This document shows, piece by piece, positions 52,681 through 62,700 of a stretch of DNA of 64,000 nucleotides. Numbering within the stretch: position 1 is the first letter of the stretch; the number at the start of each line of letters is the position of its first letter. The position numbers were made by a program, and so were the translations under genes. Origin of the DNA: Paenibacillus_G sp049942825 (GTDB lineage Bacteria > Bacillota > Bacilli > Paenibacillales > NBRC-103111). Below the pieces are notes generated by a model, which did not search any database, was not told where the DNA came from, and was given only the letters and a program-made list of their open reading frames with translations. Location of the stretch: contig NZ_CP187970.1 in the NCBI RefSeq assembly GCF_049942825.1, positions 5,208,001 to 5,272,000 of the forward strand, read 5' to 3'.

Positions 52681-54942
52681 TTATGAATACGATTCTCCTG
52701 CCACCCCCCGGGCTGCGGGCGGCTGCATATATTTGCGGTAATCCCCGGGAGTGACGCCGACAACCTTCTTGAAGGTGCGGCCAAACGAGATCGAATGGGT
52801 GTAGCCGACCTGCTGCGAGATCTCGGGCAGGGAAGCATCGGTCTCGAGCAGCAGACGCTTCGCATGTTCCATCCGCAGGGAACAGAGATAATCGACGAAC
52901 TTCAGGCCGAACTCCTCCTTGAAGAGGTGGCTGGCATACTTGGCTCCGACCCCGAATTTGTCGCTGATAAGCGCAAGCGACAGCTCGGCATTCGCATAAT
53001 CGGCCTCGATGAACCGGCGGATCTCCCCGGCGAGCCCCCGCCGGCCGTGCCGGTCCGTATGGGCCAGATACTGCCGATGCAGTCCGTGGAGGATGCCCTT
53101 CAGCGCCGGGAGAAGCTCTTCGAGCGTGTCGAGCTCGCTGAGCACGCGCAGCAGCTCCGGCTCCGCCTGCCGCTCCCAATAAGCCAGGGTTTCTCCGCCG
53201 AGCTCCTCGAGAGACCGGCGGAGCGCTCCGGCCAAATACTCGAGGAGCACCAGGATGCCGTCATCCCGGAGAGGGTCCCCCTCCAGCGCCAGCAGCAGCT
53301 CCTCCGCCTGATCCTCCCACTCCTCATCCGCCAGGCGGAAGCTGCGGACGAGCGCATCGATGCGGCCGAAGTACGGATGGATATCCCCGGCCGGCAGCCC
53401 GGACTGATCCTCGAAGCGGAGCACCCGGCCGCTCCCGAGCGACAATTTGTATCGGAGAGCGCCCAGGGCCTCCCCGAAGGAGCCGCCGGCCTGCGTGATT
53501 TCCTCCCGCGGCCTGCCGATTCCCGCCGTCAGCGAGAGCTTCAGATGCACCGGAGTCCAGGTCCGCAGCCGGTCCAGCACCTCGGCCGGTCTCCCGGTCT
53601 CCGGCGCCGCCGCCTCTTCCAGGAAGAGCAGCCCAAGGCGGTGCTCCTCGGTCCATTCGGCCCAGACCGTCAACCCTTCCCGGCCGGCAAACTCCTGCGC
53701 CGCATTCGTCACCGCGAATTGGAGCAGATTCCGGTCCCGTGTACTGTACTGCTCCCGGAATCGGGCATACCGGTCGATCTCGACAACAGCTGCCGTACAG
53801 CGCCGTCCCCCTCCACCGATCCCGAGCCGCGTCAGGAGCTCCTCCCACTGTGCGGCAGAGCGTTCGGGACGGCCGGAGAGCAGCTCGAGGAACACCTGTC
53901 TGCGGCGGACAAGCAGATCTTCTTTGTACTGCTTCTCGTACTGCGCCGTTTGGTTCATCAGCGTGTCGAGCACCCGGCCGATGAAAGCAAATTCATCGCT
54001 GTTCTGCGGCCTCGTACCCGCACCGCTCTGGTAGGCCTGAATCTGCCGCATAATACTTTCGATGGGCTTATAATGGCTTCGTGTAATATAGAACAGATAG
54101 AAGAGAGAGACCAGGATGGCGAAGCCGCCGATCCACACCCACAGATGGGAGAGCAGGGACAAACCGCCGAGCAGCGCCCCGGGTTTGATCCCGCTGACAA
54201 TGTCCCATCCGAGCGCTTCCGAATGCAGCCGGGCCGTCGGCTCTGCCCCGGACTCCTTCTGCAAGCCCGCTTCCCCGGCCGAAGAATACAGCCGGGAGTC
54301 CCCTTTGCGGATCTCCATAAAGGTCAGGTCCTTGTTGATCATCTCATCGGCGATCCCGAAGAGAGCGCGGGCTTTTACGTTCACCACGACGATGCCGTCG
54401 CCGCCCAAGGGGAGCAGGGCTCTCTTGGCCAGCGAGATGACCTCCGTCTCCTGCTCTCCCTGCCATTCCTTAAGCCGGCGCACGACGGACCAGGGGGAGT
54501 TTCCTTCCCGTCCGGCCGTCTCCTCCACGAACGTACGGTCCGCGAATGCACGGAGGTCCTCCATGCCGCTCAGCGTCAGCACGACTCCGTCGCGGGCCCG
54601 GTACAGGTAGATCGAGTGGATCAGCGGATGGTCGTCCGTCAGCCGGTGCAGTCCTTTGGACACCTCGTAAGGAAGCAGCGGATCGGCCGGCGAGCCCGGA
54701 TCATAGAAGGCATCCAGGGCAGCGCTGCCGCCCATCTCCTCCAGGACGGCCCGCTCGATGTCCCGAAGACGCGTCTCCAGGGAATCCATCACATACCGGG
54801 CAGAGATCCGGTTCGCTTTCTCGGTCTCCCGGATCGAAATCTCGCTGATGACCGACAGTGCGGCGAAAATCAGGACCGTGATCAGAAGAAAAATGACCGG
54901 CACATACGAGAGGATGAGGCGGTGGTACCACGTTCTTTTCAT
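52681..54942 (-). CDS. Membrane-bound AraC-family regulator (YesS-like)
   Basis: A 753-residue one-component sensor-regulator. The N-terminus has a helix (LILSYVPVIFLLITVLIFAALSV) and a second one near 270 (LLSHLWVWIGGFAILVSLFYLFYI); between them is an extracellular Cache-like sensor. The cytoplasmic middle (about 330-600) contains a degenerate GGDEF-like segment. The C-terminus carries two AraC helix-turn-helix motifs: ELSLALISDKFGVGAKYASHLFKEEFG and ASLPEISQQVGYTHSISFGRTFKKVVG. It likely senses a sugar outside the cell and turns on the adjacent transport operon. AAAGGAGA precedes the ATG; a cre site overlaps its promoter. Confidence 0.9.
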   Translation of the reverse strand: MKRTWYHRLILSYVPVIFLLITVLIFAALSVISEISIRETEKANRISARYVMDSLETRLRDIERAVLEEMGGSAALDAFYDPGSPADPLLPYEVSKGLHRLTDDHPLIHSIYLYRARDGVVLTLSGMEDLRAFADRTFVEETAGREGNSPWSVVRRLKEWQGEQETEVISLAKRALLPLGGDGIVVVNVKARALFGIADEMINKDLTFMEIRKGDSRLYSSAGEAGLQKESGAEPTARLHSEALGWDIVSGIKPGALLGGLSLLSHLWVWIGGFAILVSLFYLFYITRSHYKPIESIMRQIQAYQSGAGTRPQNSDEFAFIGRVLDTLMNQTAQYEKQYKEDLLVRRRQVFLELLSGRPERSAAQWEELLTRLGIGGGGRRCTAAVVEIDRYARFREQYSTRDRNLLQFAVTNAAQEFAGREGLTVWAEWTEEHRLGLLFLEEAAAPETGRPAEVLDRLRTWTPVHLKLSLTAGIGRPREEITQAGGSFGEALGALRYKLSLGSGRVLRFEDQSGLPAGDIHPYFGRIDALVRSFRLADEEWEDQAEELLLALEGDPLRDDGILVLLEYLAGALRRSLEELGGETLAYWERQAEPELLRVLSELDTLEELLPALKGILHGLHRQYLAHTDRHGRRGLAGEIRRFIEADYANAELSLALISDKFGVGAKYASHLFKEEFGLKFVDYLCSLRMEHAKRLLLETDASLPEISQQVGYTHSISFGRTFKKVVGVTPGDYRKYMQPPAARGVAGESYS

Positions 54943-55084
54943 GGAGGGGGATCTCCTTTCTTCGCTTCAGAAATAATGGCGTTGGGGGCCGAATGTGCAA
55001 GGATATCGTACAAATAGAGATTAAGCGATTAACCCTACCCTGCTGCGCGAACAGCCCGAAGAGGGAGATTTCGGAAACAGCCCT

Positions 55085-55114
55085 ATTATAACGCAGTTTG
55101 GTAAACGCTTTCAA
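55085..55114 (-). promoter_or_regulatory. Promoter of the AraC regulator gene overlapped by a cre site
   Basis: Minus strand: TTGAAA (55114-55109), 18-bp spacer, perfect TATAAT (55090-55085). TGAAAGCGTTTACC (55113-55100) overlaps the -35 box and fits the CcpA consensus, so sugar-rich conditions should repress the regulator and, through it, the whole glycan locus. The start lies about 140 bp downstream. Confidence 0.78.
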
Positions 55115-55242
55115 TAACAAATGCCGCCCGGCTTGCCGAATCGGCCCGTATCCCTTCTTGGGACATGGGGTATTGGCAAGCTAAACGGTTGCCGCCCTTT
55201 ACGGACGATGCGACGAGCGCTGGCGAGATATAAGCTCTTATC

Positions 55243-55285
55243 ATTAAAAAAAGCACACCGGACCCTTGACGGGTTCCGGTATGCC
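55243..55285 (-). terminator. Terminator of the coat-protein genes
   Basis: GCATACCGGAACCCG and the complementary GGGTCCGGTGTGC pair over most of 13 bases on the minus strand, followed by TTTTTTT. The stop of the CotF-like gene is 77 bp upstream. Confidence 0.85.
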
Positions 55286-55361
55286 TTGGATTGACGGGTG
55301 AACGATAGGCGGCTTCGGCCGGCCCGTTATAAATCAGACCTGTTCCCGGCTGCCGAGCGCC

Positions 55362-55634
55362 TCACCTTGATATCGGAAGCTGCAGGGCGATCCGTGCCAG
55401 CTCGAAGTCATTTTGAATCACCCGCTCGGGGGTATAGGAAGGCGTGATGCCATGCGACAGCGTGTAGCCGAATGCCATAGCATGGGCCATCACATTCTGC
55501 TGGAATGACTTCAGCAGGGCTTCGCGCACGAAGGGTGTCGAGGTCTCGCTGAGCGCAATCGCCGTATCGCGGACTGCCGTCTTGGCGGTGAGCAGCAGCT
55601 CCAGCGCATAGTACCGATCATCGATCATGTTCAC
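55362..55634 (-). CDS. Spore coat protein, CotF-like domain (90 aa)
   Basis: GTG start at 55634 with AAGGAGAG 7 bases upstream (an ATG follows two codons later). The 90-residue product has the coat-F layout: YALELLLTAKTAVRDTAIALSETSTPFVREALLKSFQQNVMAHAMAF, two long helices with the ETSTP turn, then a C-terminal tail with RVIQNDFELARIALQLP. CotF-type proteins lie in the inner spore coat of Bacillales. The gene follows the smaller gene at 55681 by 46 bp and shares a terminator. Confidence 0.82.
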   Translation of the reverse strand: MNMIDDRYYALELLLTAKTAVRDTAIALSETSTPFVREALLKSFQQNVMAHAMAFGYTLSHGITPSYTPERVIQNDFELARIALQLPISR

Positions 55635-55680
55635 GGATATTCTCTCCTTAGCTGAGCTTCGTTATGTGTGCAGCATCCCT

Positions 55681-55809
55681 TTATCCGAGCAGCGGACGGA
55701 ATTTCAGCAGCTGCATCAGTTCGCCGATCTGTGCCTCGGTCATCTGGATGTTCTGCAGGTACAGCTGCCTCAGCTGCGGGTCTGCAATATGACCCACCGC
55801 TTTCTTCAT
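55681..55809 (-). CDS. Small coat-type protein (42 aa)
   Basis: A 42-residue helical protein, MKKAVGHIADPQLRQLYLQN and onward (ending MQLLKFRPLLG). GGGGATGAG lies a little far (13 bases) from the ATG at 55809. The pattern of two helices around ADPQLRQLYLQNIQMTEAQIGELMQLL is like the first half of coat-F domains. It precedes the CotF-like gene on the same strand, so the two may form a two-part coat protein. The start is uncertain. Confidence 0.55.
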   Translation of the reverse strand: MKKAVGHIADPQLRQLYLQNIQMTEAQIGELMQLLKFRPLLG

Positions 55810-55898
55810 CTTGATCAGCTCATCCCCGCATAAAAACCGGCTCCCGGTGGGAAACCATAAGAGATTGACAACGAACAAGAATAAAGGAGGGATTTCTC

Positions 55899-56432
55899 TT
55901 GCATCTCCGCCATTCCATTGCCTTGGCCCTCATCCTCTCTTCTTCCGCGGCGCTGGCTGTCCCGGCTGCTGCCGCCGGAAGCATGCAGAACTGGAGCACG
56001 ACTCCCGAACAGGGCACAAGCAGCGTACAGCGCAACTATTCGAGCCATATCAGCGGCCATAACGGGTTCAGCGCAACAACCGACACCAGCGGGTACGGCA
56101 GCTCCAGCCTGTTTGGCACGTACAACTCGAACGACAACGGGTTTGGAGCGATCCCGAACCGTGACGCGAACGTAGAGTCGAAGGGACTGAGCACCCGTCA
56201 GGCCGAAAACGGAACAGGAACCGGCGCCCCTGGAGGGACGGCCTACCCTAACCATACGGCAGGAAATGCCGCAGGCACCGGAGACGGTCACTTCGGCATG
56301 CGTTCGGCCGGGAACGGCGCTCACCTGCTCGCCGCCGATACGGACCATGACACGAACTGGAGCTGGCTTGGCCTGCTCGGTCTGCTGGGCCTTGCCGGCC
56401 TGCGCGGCCGAAACACGGAAAATCAATACTAG
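55899..56432 (+). CDS. Secreted protein with WGxxGxxG-type C-terminal membrane motif
   Basis: TTG start at 55899 with AAAGGAGGG upstream; 177 residues. Signal peptide (LRHSIALALILSSSAALAVPAAAAG), then a low-complexity, Asn/Ser/Gly-rich region (HISGHNGFSATTDTSGYGSS, GTYNSNDNGFG), then NWSWLGLLGLLGLAGLRGR, the WGxxGxxG-like tail of small surface proteins in Bacilli, which resembles sorting tails. The gene is divergent from the coat genes and is followed 25 bp later by the DUF4025-like gene. Function unknown. Confidence 0.78.
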   Translation: MHLRHSIALALILSSSAALAVPAAAAGSMQNWSTTPEQGTSSVQRNYSSHISGHNGFSATTDTSGYGSSSLFGTYNSNDNGFGAIPNRDANVESKGLSTRQAENGTGTGAPGGTAYPNHTAGNAAGTGDGHFGMRSAGNGAHLLAADTDHDTNWSWLGLLGLLGLAGLRGRNTENQY

Positions 56433-56457
56433 CCAACAACCATAGGGGGTGCCGGCC

Positions 56458-56688
56458 ATGAATGATAAAGCATCCGAAGGACTGCTGAACAACTACCGCA
56501 AGGTGGCGGACCAGCATTATGAGGTTTCGGACTACACCAGCAGCGATGAATCGTCCAAGGGAACGGCAGTAACCCATGAACAGTTCAGCGATGCCTATAC
56601 CTCCGGTACCAGCGACGGACAGTTCCAGCTCGAGAACGGAGTCGTTCACTCTCCGGATACGGGATATGAGGAGAATAGCCAAGCGTAG
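56458..56688 (+). CDS. DUF4025-like small protein (76 aa)
   Basis: ATG at 56458 behind AGGGGGTG; 76 residues. The core KGTAVTHEQFSDAYTSGTSDG matches the conserved THEQxSDxYxxGT motif of the YozQ/DUF4025 family from Bacillus, whose function is not known. The product is hydrophilic and acidic with no signal. It is probably co-transcribed with the WGxxGxxG protein gene just upstream. Confidence 0.72.
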   Translation: MNDKASEGLLNNYRKVADQHYEVSDYTSSDESSKGTAVTHEQFSDAYTSGTSDGQFQLENGVVHSPDTGYEENSQA

Positions 56689-56712
56689 GCTTGAGTGCAA
56701 AAAAGTTGAAAC

Positions 56713-56755
56713 GGCAAAAGCCCTCGTTCCCTTGCCGGGGTTCGAGGGCTTTTGC
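56713..56755 (+). terminator. Bidirectional terminator between DUF4025-like and amylase genes
   Basis: GCAAAAGCCCTCG and CGAGGGCTTTTGC form a 13-bp stem around a 17-base loop. The A/T ends lie in the stem on both strands, so it can serve both convergent genes. Confidence 0.85.
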
Positions 56756-56789
56756 ATAATTGCTCGCAGGAAATCATTCCATCATTCTG

Positions 56790-59700
56790 TTACTTTTGCG
56801 CGGTGATCAGGTTGTGAATCACCTGCGCGCTTTCGGCACGGGTGGTGGTGTCTCCCGGTGCAAACAGTCCTTGTGCACGGCCCTGGAGCAGCTTGAGCTC
56901 CACCGCCGACTGTACGGCTTCTGCCGCCCAGTCGGATACTTCCGCGTAATCCGTGAACACAGCTTGCAGTCCGGCACCTTCCGCCGCTTTGCCGCCCTCT
57001 TGGGCAGCGTGAGCGCGGACGATGAGAACGGCCATTTCTTCCCGGGTGATGAGCTCATCCGGTGCAAAGGTGCTCTCGCTGCGGCCGCCTACGATGCCAT
57101 GGCTGTAGGCCGCGGCTACCGCTTTGGCGTACCAGGCGCCGGAAGCGACGTCGGTGAAGGGCTGTGCCGCTCCCGACTTCGCCTCGAGACCGAGAGCGCG
57201 GACCACCATCGCCGCAAACTGGGCGCGGGTGACGCTTTGGTCCGGTGCGAAGCGTCCGTTCTCCATGCCGTTCACGATGCCTTTGGCCGCCAGCTCTCTT
57301 ACCGCGGCGGAGGCCCAATGGCCGGATGGAAGATCAGCGAAGGCTGCGCTGTATTCCAATACGGCATACTTGCTGAAGTGGGTTACCTGCACGGACAGCG
57401 TATTGCCGTTCCAGGACCCCTCTACATATTCCAGTTCACCGTTATCGGCAAGATAGTACACACCGGTAACGGAGTGGTCCGCCGAGCCCGGTACCTGGAA
57501 CGTCAGCGTAACCGGCTGGCTGAAGCTCGTAAGTCTCTGCCGTTTACCGTCTTTGTCGACAGCAGCTAGTGTAAAGTCATACACATCGCTGAGTGCCCGG
57601 ACGTCTGTACCCGCCGCGGAAGCCGCCTTGGCCAGCAGGGCTTCAGCATCCGCTTTCGCAAGACCCGTGACATTCAGCGAGAGGCCTGCGCCTGCTGTAC
57701 TACCTACCGGCAGCAGCTTCGCCAATTCCTCCAGGAGGGCAGCCGGCAGTGCCAGCGTAACGCCATTCGTTTTGACTTCAAGCACGCCGCCTGCAAGCAG
57801 TGCGGCCGCATTCGCAGGGAGCAGAAGCTCGCGGTCCGCCGCTCCCAGCTCTACCGTGACTTTGCCGTCCTTGATTTTCTTGAGATCGTCCTCGGTTACT
57901 TTCTTCGGTTTGTCTTTGGTCCCTCCGTCAGCAGGTGTAGACGAGCCGCCGCCGCTGTTGCCGTTTCCACCGCCATTATTGTTATCGTCATCATCCTCAT
58001 GATCCGATTCTGGCTGCGTGACAGTTACCGCGATCTCCGCCGTCTTGCCTTCATAAGTGACGGTGACCTTCGCCGTTCCTGCACCCTTCGCCGTGATCAG
58101 GCCGGAGGCGCTGACACTTGCTACCGCTTCGTTGTCCGAGGAGTAGGATGCCGCGTCCGTTACAATCTTGTTCAGCGACGCATCGGCGTAGACTGCGGTC
58201 GTTACCGCTTGATGCGTATCTCCTGCTCTGAGATCAAGAGCAGCTTGATCTACCGCAATGCTCTCCACTACCGGCTCTTGCTCCGGAGCGGTAACGGTTA
58301 CTGCGATCTCCGCCGTCTTGCCTTCATAAGTGACGGTGACCTTAGCCGTTCCTGCACCCTTCGCCGTAATCAGGCCGGAGGCGCTGACACTTGCGACCGC
58401 TTCGTTGTCCGAGGAGTAGGATGCCGCGTCCGTTACGATCTTGTTCAGCGACGCATCGGCGTAGACTGCGGTCGTTACCGCTTGATGCGTATCTCCTGCT
58501 CTAAGATCAAGAGCAGCTTGATCCACCGTAATGCGCTCCACTACCGGCTCTTGCTCCGGTGCGGTAACGGTTACTGCGATCTCCGCCGTCTTGCCTTCAT
58601 AAGTGACGGTGACCTTAGCCGTTCCTGCACCCTTCGCCGTGATCAGGCCGGAGGCGCTGACACTTACGACCGCTTTGTTGTTCGACGAGTAGGATGCCGC
58701 GTCCGTTACGATCTTGTTCAACGACGCATCGGCGTAGACTGCGGTCGTTACCGCCTGCTTCGTCTCACCGATTTTGAGTTGGGCGGACGATGGATCCGCT
58801 GTGATCCCCGTCAGCTCGGCAGGCACTTCTCCGCCGCCCGAGGTGCGGGTGATGTACAGCGTCAGCGTTTTGGTCGCGTTATCCTTACGCCCCTGATCCG
58901 TGTACCAAGGCTGGGCCAGCGTTTCGGCCGTCGGCTCGATGTGCAGCTCGAATGTATTCAGCCCGGGGTTCAGCGGAACCCCCTCCAGGGACACTTCACC
59001 ATATTGGCTCATCGCCCCGGCAGGCAGCGGCTGGTTGTTGATCGTAAAGGCCACTCCGTAGGGGACCACACCCTTCAGGTTGAACGAGCTCTCTTCCGTC
59101 GAATAAGTGACGTCATCACCGTATGTGGTACGCGGCAGAGTGAGGATCATCGGCATATCCTTCCAGCGGAGGATATAATCGTCGACGACCATCTGGTTGC
59201 CGCCCTGGTTCTTGATCGTCAGCTGCATGTTCGTATCCGTGGAGCCGTATGCCCAGTTGCCGTAATCTTCCGTGTCCGGATTGATCCGCTTATGGCTCGT
59301 GAACGCCTCCGTATCCCATGTGCCGCGGGTATACTTGTAGTCGATAGACCGTCCGGCCATCATCTTGAAAGTATACTCGACGATCCGGCGGTCGGTGGCG
59401 CCGCTTGGCACCTGCAGCTTCGTGGACGAAGCGTTCCAGCCGTTGAACGAACCGGCGATGTTGATATCATCGCTCGTCGGCGTATAGTCCGGCAGGTGCA
59501 GACGCAGCTTCACATCGACCATGACAAGCTTCGGTGTAACGGACTGCTCTTCGGACAGGGAGCGGTTGTACGCTTTGTCGAAGGCGGCAATCTTGTATGT
59601 GTAAGAAGTATCGTTGCTCACGGCATAGTCGATATATTCCTTGGCTGTCGCCGGCATGACGGCAATCTTGCGGAATTCCGCCTGCCCCGCTTCTCTGCGC

Positions 59701-62700
59701 AGCACCTCGAAGCCGGATACATCCTCGGCGTCCGCCGTCCATTTCAGCGTCGCACGGTTGGACTCGGTCGTAATGGCCCCGAGCACCGGTGCGGCTGGAG
59801 GCAAGGTATCATCAGGGCTGCCGTACACCTGCACGGTCACCGAAGGAGAGACGCTGTACGTTTCGCCGTTATCGGTCGACACCTTGGCGAAGTAGCGGTA
59901 CAGCCCGGTTTCCGTCGGCTCGAAGGCCGCCCAGTAGAGCTTGCCTGGCGCTTCATCGCTCTCATAGCGCAGCTTCGTATCTTCGGCTGCTTCCGGATCG
60001 CTTCCGTCTTTGTAGTAAGCGAGTCTGGCAATCAGGCCCGGAGCGTCTTTACCGGCATAGGCCGGGGCGTCCGTCAGGCCGTCCACTTGAATCGCTACGG
60101 TAATCTTCGGCGTGCTCAGGCCCACGCCCGCATAGACCGCCTCGGTGATCGTGGAAGGTGTGCCCACCTCTTGGATCGCGAACGCCGGTACAGCCGAAGC
60201 CATGTCGCTCAGGAAGCCTTCGCCCCCGCCGGCAAGGGCGCTGACAGCATAATAGTATTTGGTGCCGTTTACGACGGTGCTGTCCGTATAAGCGGTGCCT
60301 TCTGTGGTTTCGAGAAGGGTTACGGCTCCGCCTTCAATCTCCGCACGGTAGACACGATACGCTTCGGCACCTTCCACTGCGTTCCAGCTCAGGGATACTT
60401 GGCCATTGCCGGCTGCGGCCGTAAGCCCGGTCACCGTCGGTGCCGTCTGCAGCTCGCCTTCGGATACCATCATAACCCCGCTCAAGGCCGGGATCGTCAG
60501 CGTAATTTTGCCGCCGGTTACTGCAGCCGTGAGGCCGCCCTTCAGCAGATCCTTCAGCGCCAGCCCTTCCGGCAGGAAGCCGGCCACGTCCGCCTGGATC
60601 GTCTTCGCTTCGCTGCTGCGGTTCACCGCGATCAGCGCGCCTTTGGCGTCGTCCTTGCGCGCATAGGCGATGACTTCACCTTGCGCATAAGCCGCTTTGA
60701 GGTCGCCTGTACGGAAGACCGGATAGTCATTGCGGATCTTCGCAGCCTGCTGGTACGTGGAGAACAGCTCCGCATACCGGCCGGTGCCCGAGAAGGTGCC
60801 GTCCTGGCCCGCGATCACGCGGTCCCACGGGAAGGCGCGGCGGGAATCCGGATCCTTCGTGCCCGCAAGGCCCACTTCGCTTCCGTAGTAGATCGACGGA
60901 GCGCCCGGATAGCCCATCTGGAAGATGGCCGTAAGCTCCTGCCGCTTGATCGCCAAGTCGCTGGCTTCCGGAGCGATGATCAGGTGCTCTTCTTCCCACT
61001 CCGGATGGTCGTACTTCGTGATCGAACGCGTCGTGTCGTGTGAATCGACCAGGTTCATCAGTGCCTGCCAGGCTTCCTTCGGATAATCCTCACGGACCGA
61101 TTCCAGCGCCTCATTCATCGCCTCGGCGCTTCCGCCGTTCAGGAACGACTGCAGCGCTCCGCGGAACCGGTAGTTCATGACGGAGTCGAACTGGTCGCCG
61201 AGCAGGAACTTCGTCGCGACGCCCCACTCTTCGCCGATCAGCACCGGCTCGTCGATCTCGCCGCCGTTCGCATTCGTACGGCCTGCGGCCGACTTCACCG
61301 CTTCGCGGAACTTCGACCAGGTGCCGGCAGAGACGTCCGGTGCCACATCAAGCCGCCAGCCGCTCGTACCCATCCACAGCCAGCGCTGGGAGCCTGTGCC
61401 CTGCATCTGCGTCTCGGCCTGCTCGGCGCTCAGGTCCTTCAGGTTATGTCCGATTACGTTGTCGCGGTAATGGATATTGTTCCACTCATGCTGGCCCGGG
61501 AGCGAGAGCTCATCGGCCGGCAGGTATTCGGTCGGAGAGGTTTGAGGCTCCTTCGCATCCATAACCGGCAGCGAATCATAGCCCCACCAAGCGTCATACT
61601 TGAAGTGCTGACCCGGGTCATCCCGGTTGGGAGCCATCTCGTTCTCCACTGTGAACCAGCTGATGTACTTAAAATCGTCCGGGAACTTGTAATTCGTGCC
61701 CGTCAGCGGGTTGATCTGCGAGGTATAGCTCTCGCGCACCGCCGCCTCGGCCGCTTCCTTCGAGAGGCCTTCCGCGTTCATCTTCCCGTAGACGGCGGCC
61801 CAGTACTCGTAGGCGCCGATCTCCGGATATTTGGAATACCGGTCAAAATAAATCGAATCGTCACCGACGTGATTGAACACGCCGTCGTTGATAACACGGA
61901 TGCCGGCCGCCTTGGCCGCCTTCGTGAAGTTCGAGAACACAAGATCCGACGCTTCGCGCGTCTTCACATAATCGAGGCCCGAAGTAGGGTCGCCCGGCGT
62001 ATTATATACCGGCTGGCCGAACATTGGATCGAGGTGCTTGTAATCGGTAGCGTCGTACTTATGGTTGGAGGCCGCCCAGGCCACCGGATTGAGATAGACC
62101 GCGGTAATGCCAAGCGACTTCAGGTAGGCGAGCTTCTGCTCGATCCCCTGGACGTCGCCGCCGTAGAACTCGTTCGTCCACGCGCCGTCTGTCTCGGCAT
62201 CCGGGTAGTAAGGCTTGTTCTCCGGCTTGAGGCGGTCCGGGTTCTCCGGTGCATCAGTCCATGTGCCCCACACCTGGTCCTGCGCAGGCTCGCCAGGCAC
62301 GCCGCCGTCGAAGTACTGCAGCTGCTGCCCGTTCTTCCCGGTCGCATGCTCTTCATCCAGCGCGCCGCGTGCGCCGTCCAGCAGCTTCGCCCGGTTATTG
62401 TCCTTGCTCCCGTCGAAGAAGCGGTCCGGGAAGATCTGGTACACGACCGCGTTCTTCATCCAGTCCGGCGTCTTGTAATCGGTCTTGTAGACCGTGAGGT
62501 CGTAAGGAAGCGCTCCGTCGTCCGACACGCTGCCGGTGCCCCCGCGGGTGCTGTCATCCCCGTACTCCGCCTTGCTCATCCCGTCAATCAGGATGAACTT
62601 ATAGCCCCACACCCCTACCTTGCCGAAGGCGGATGCAGGAACCGTGACTTCGAAGTAATCCTTGCCGCTGACCGTCGTCGCCTTCGTCATCAGGTAGGCG

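Noticed and set aside
57999..61043. 1014-codon open frame on the plus strand inside the amylase gene
   Set aside because: It is antisense to clear GH13, Fn3 and Big2 coding sequence, is low in complexity (repeated Arg/Gly/Asp) and mirrors the Big2 repeats. GC-rich genes commonly leave long open antisense frames.
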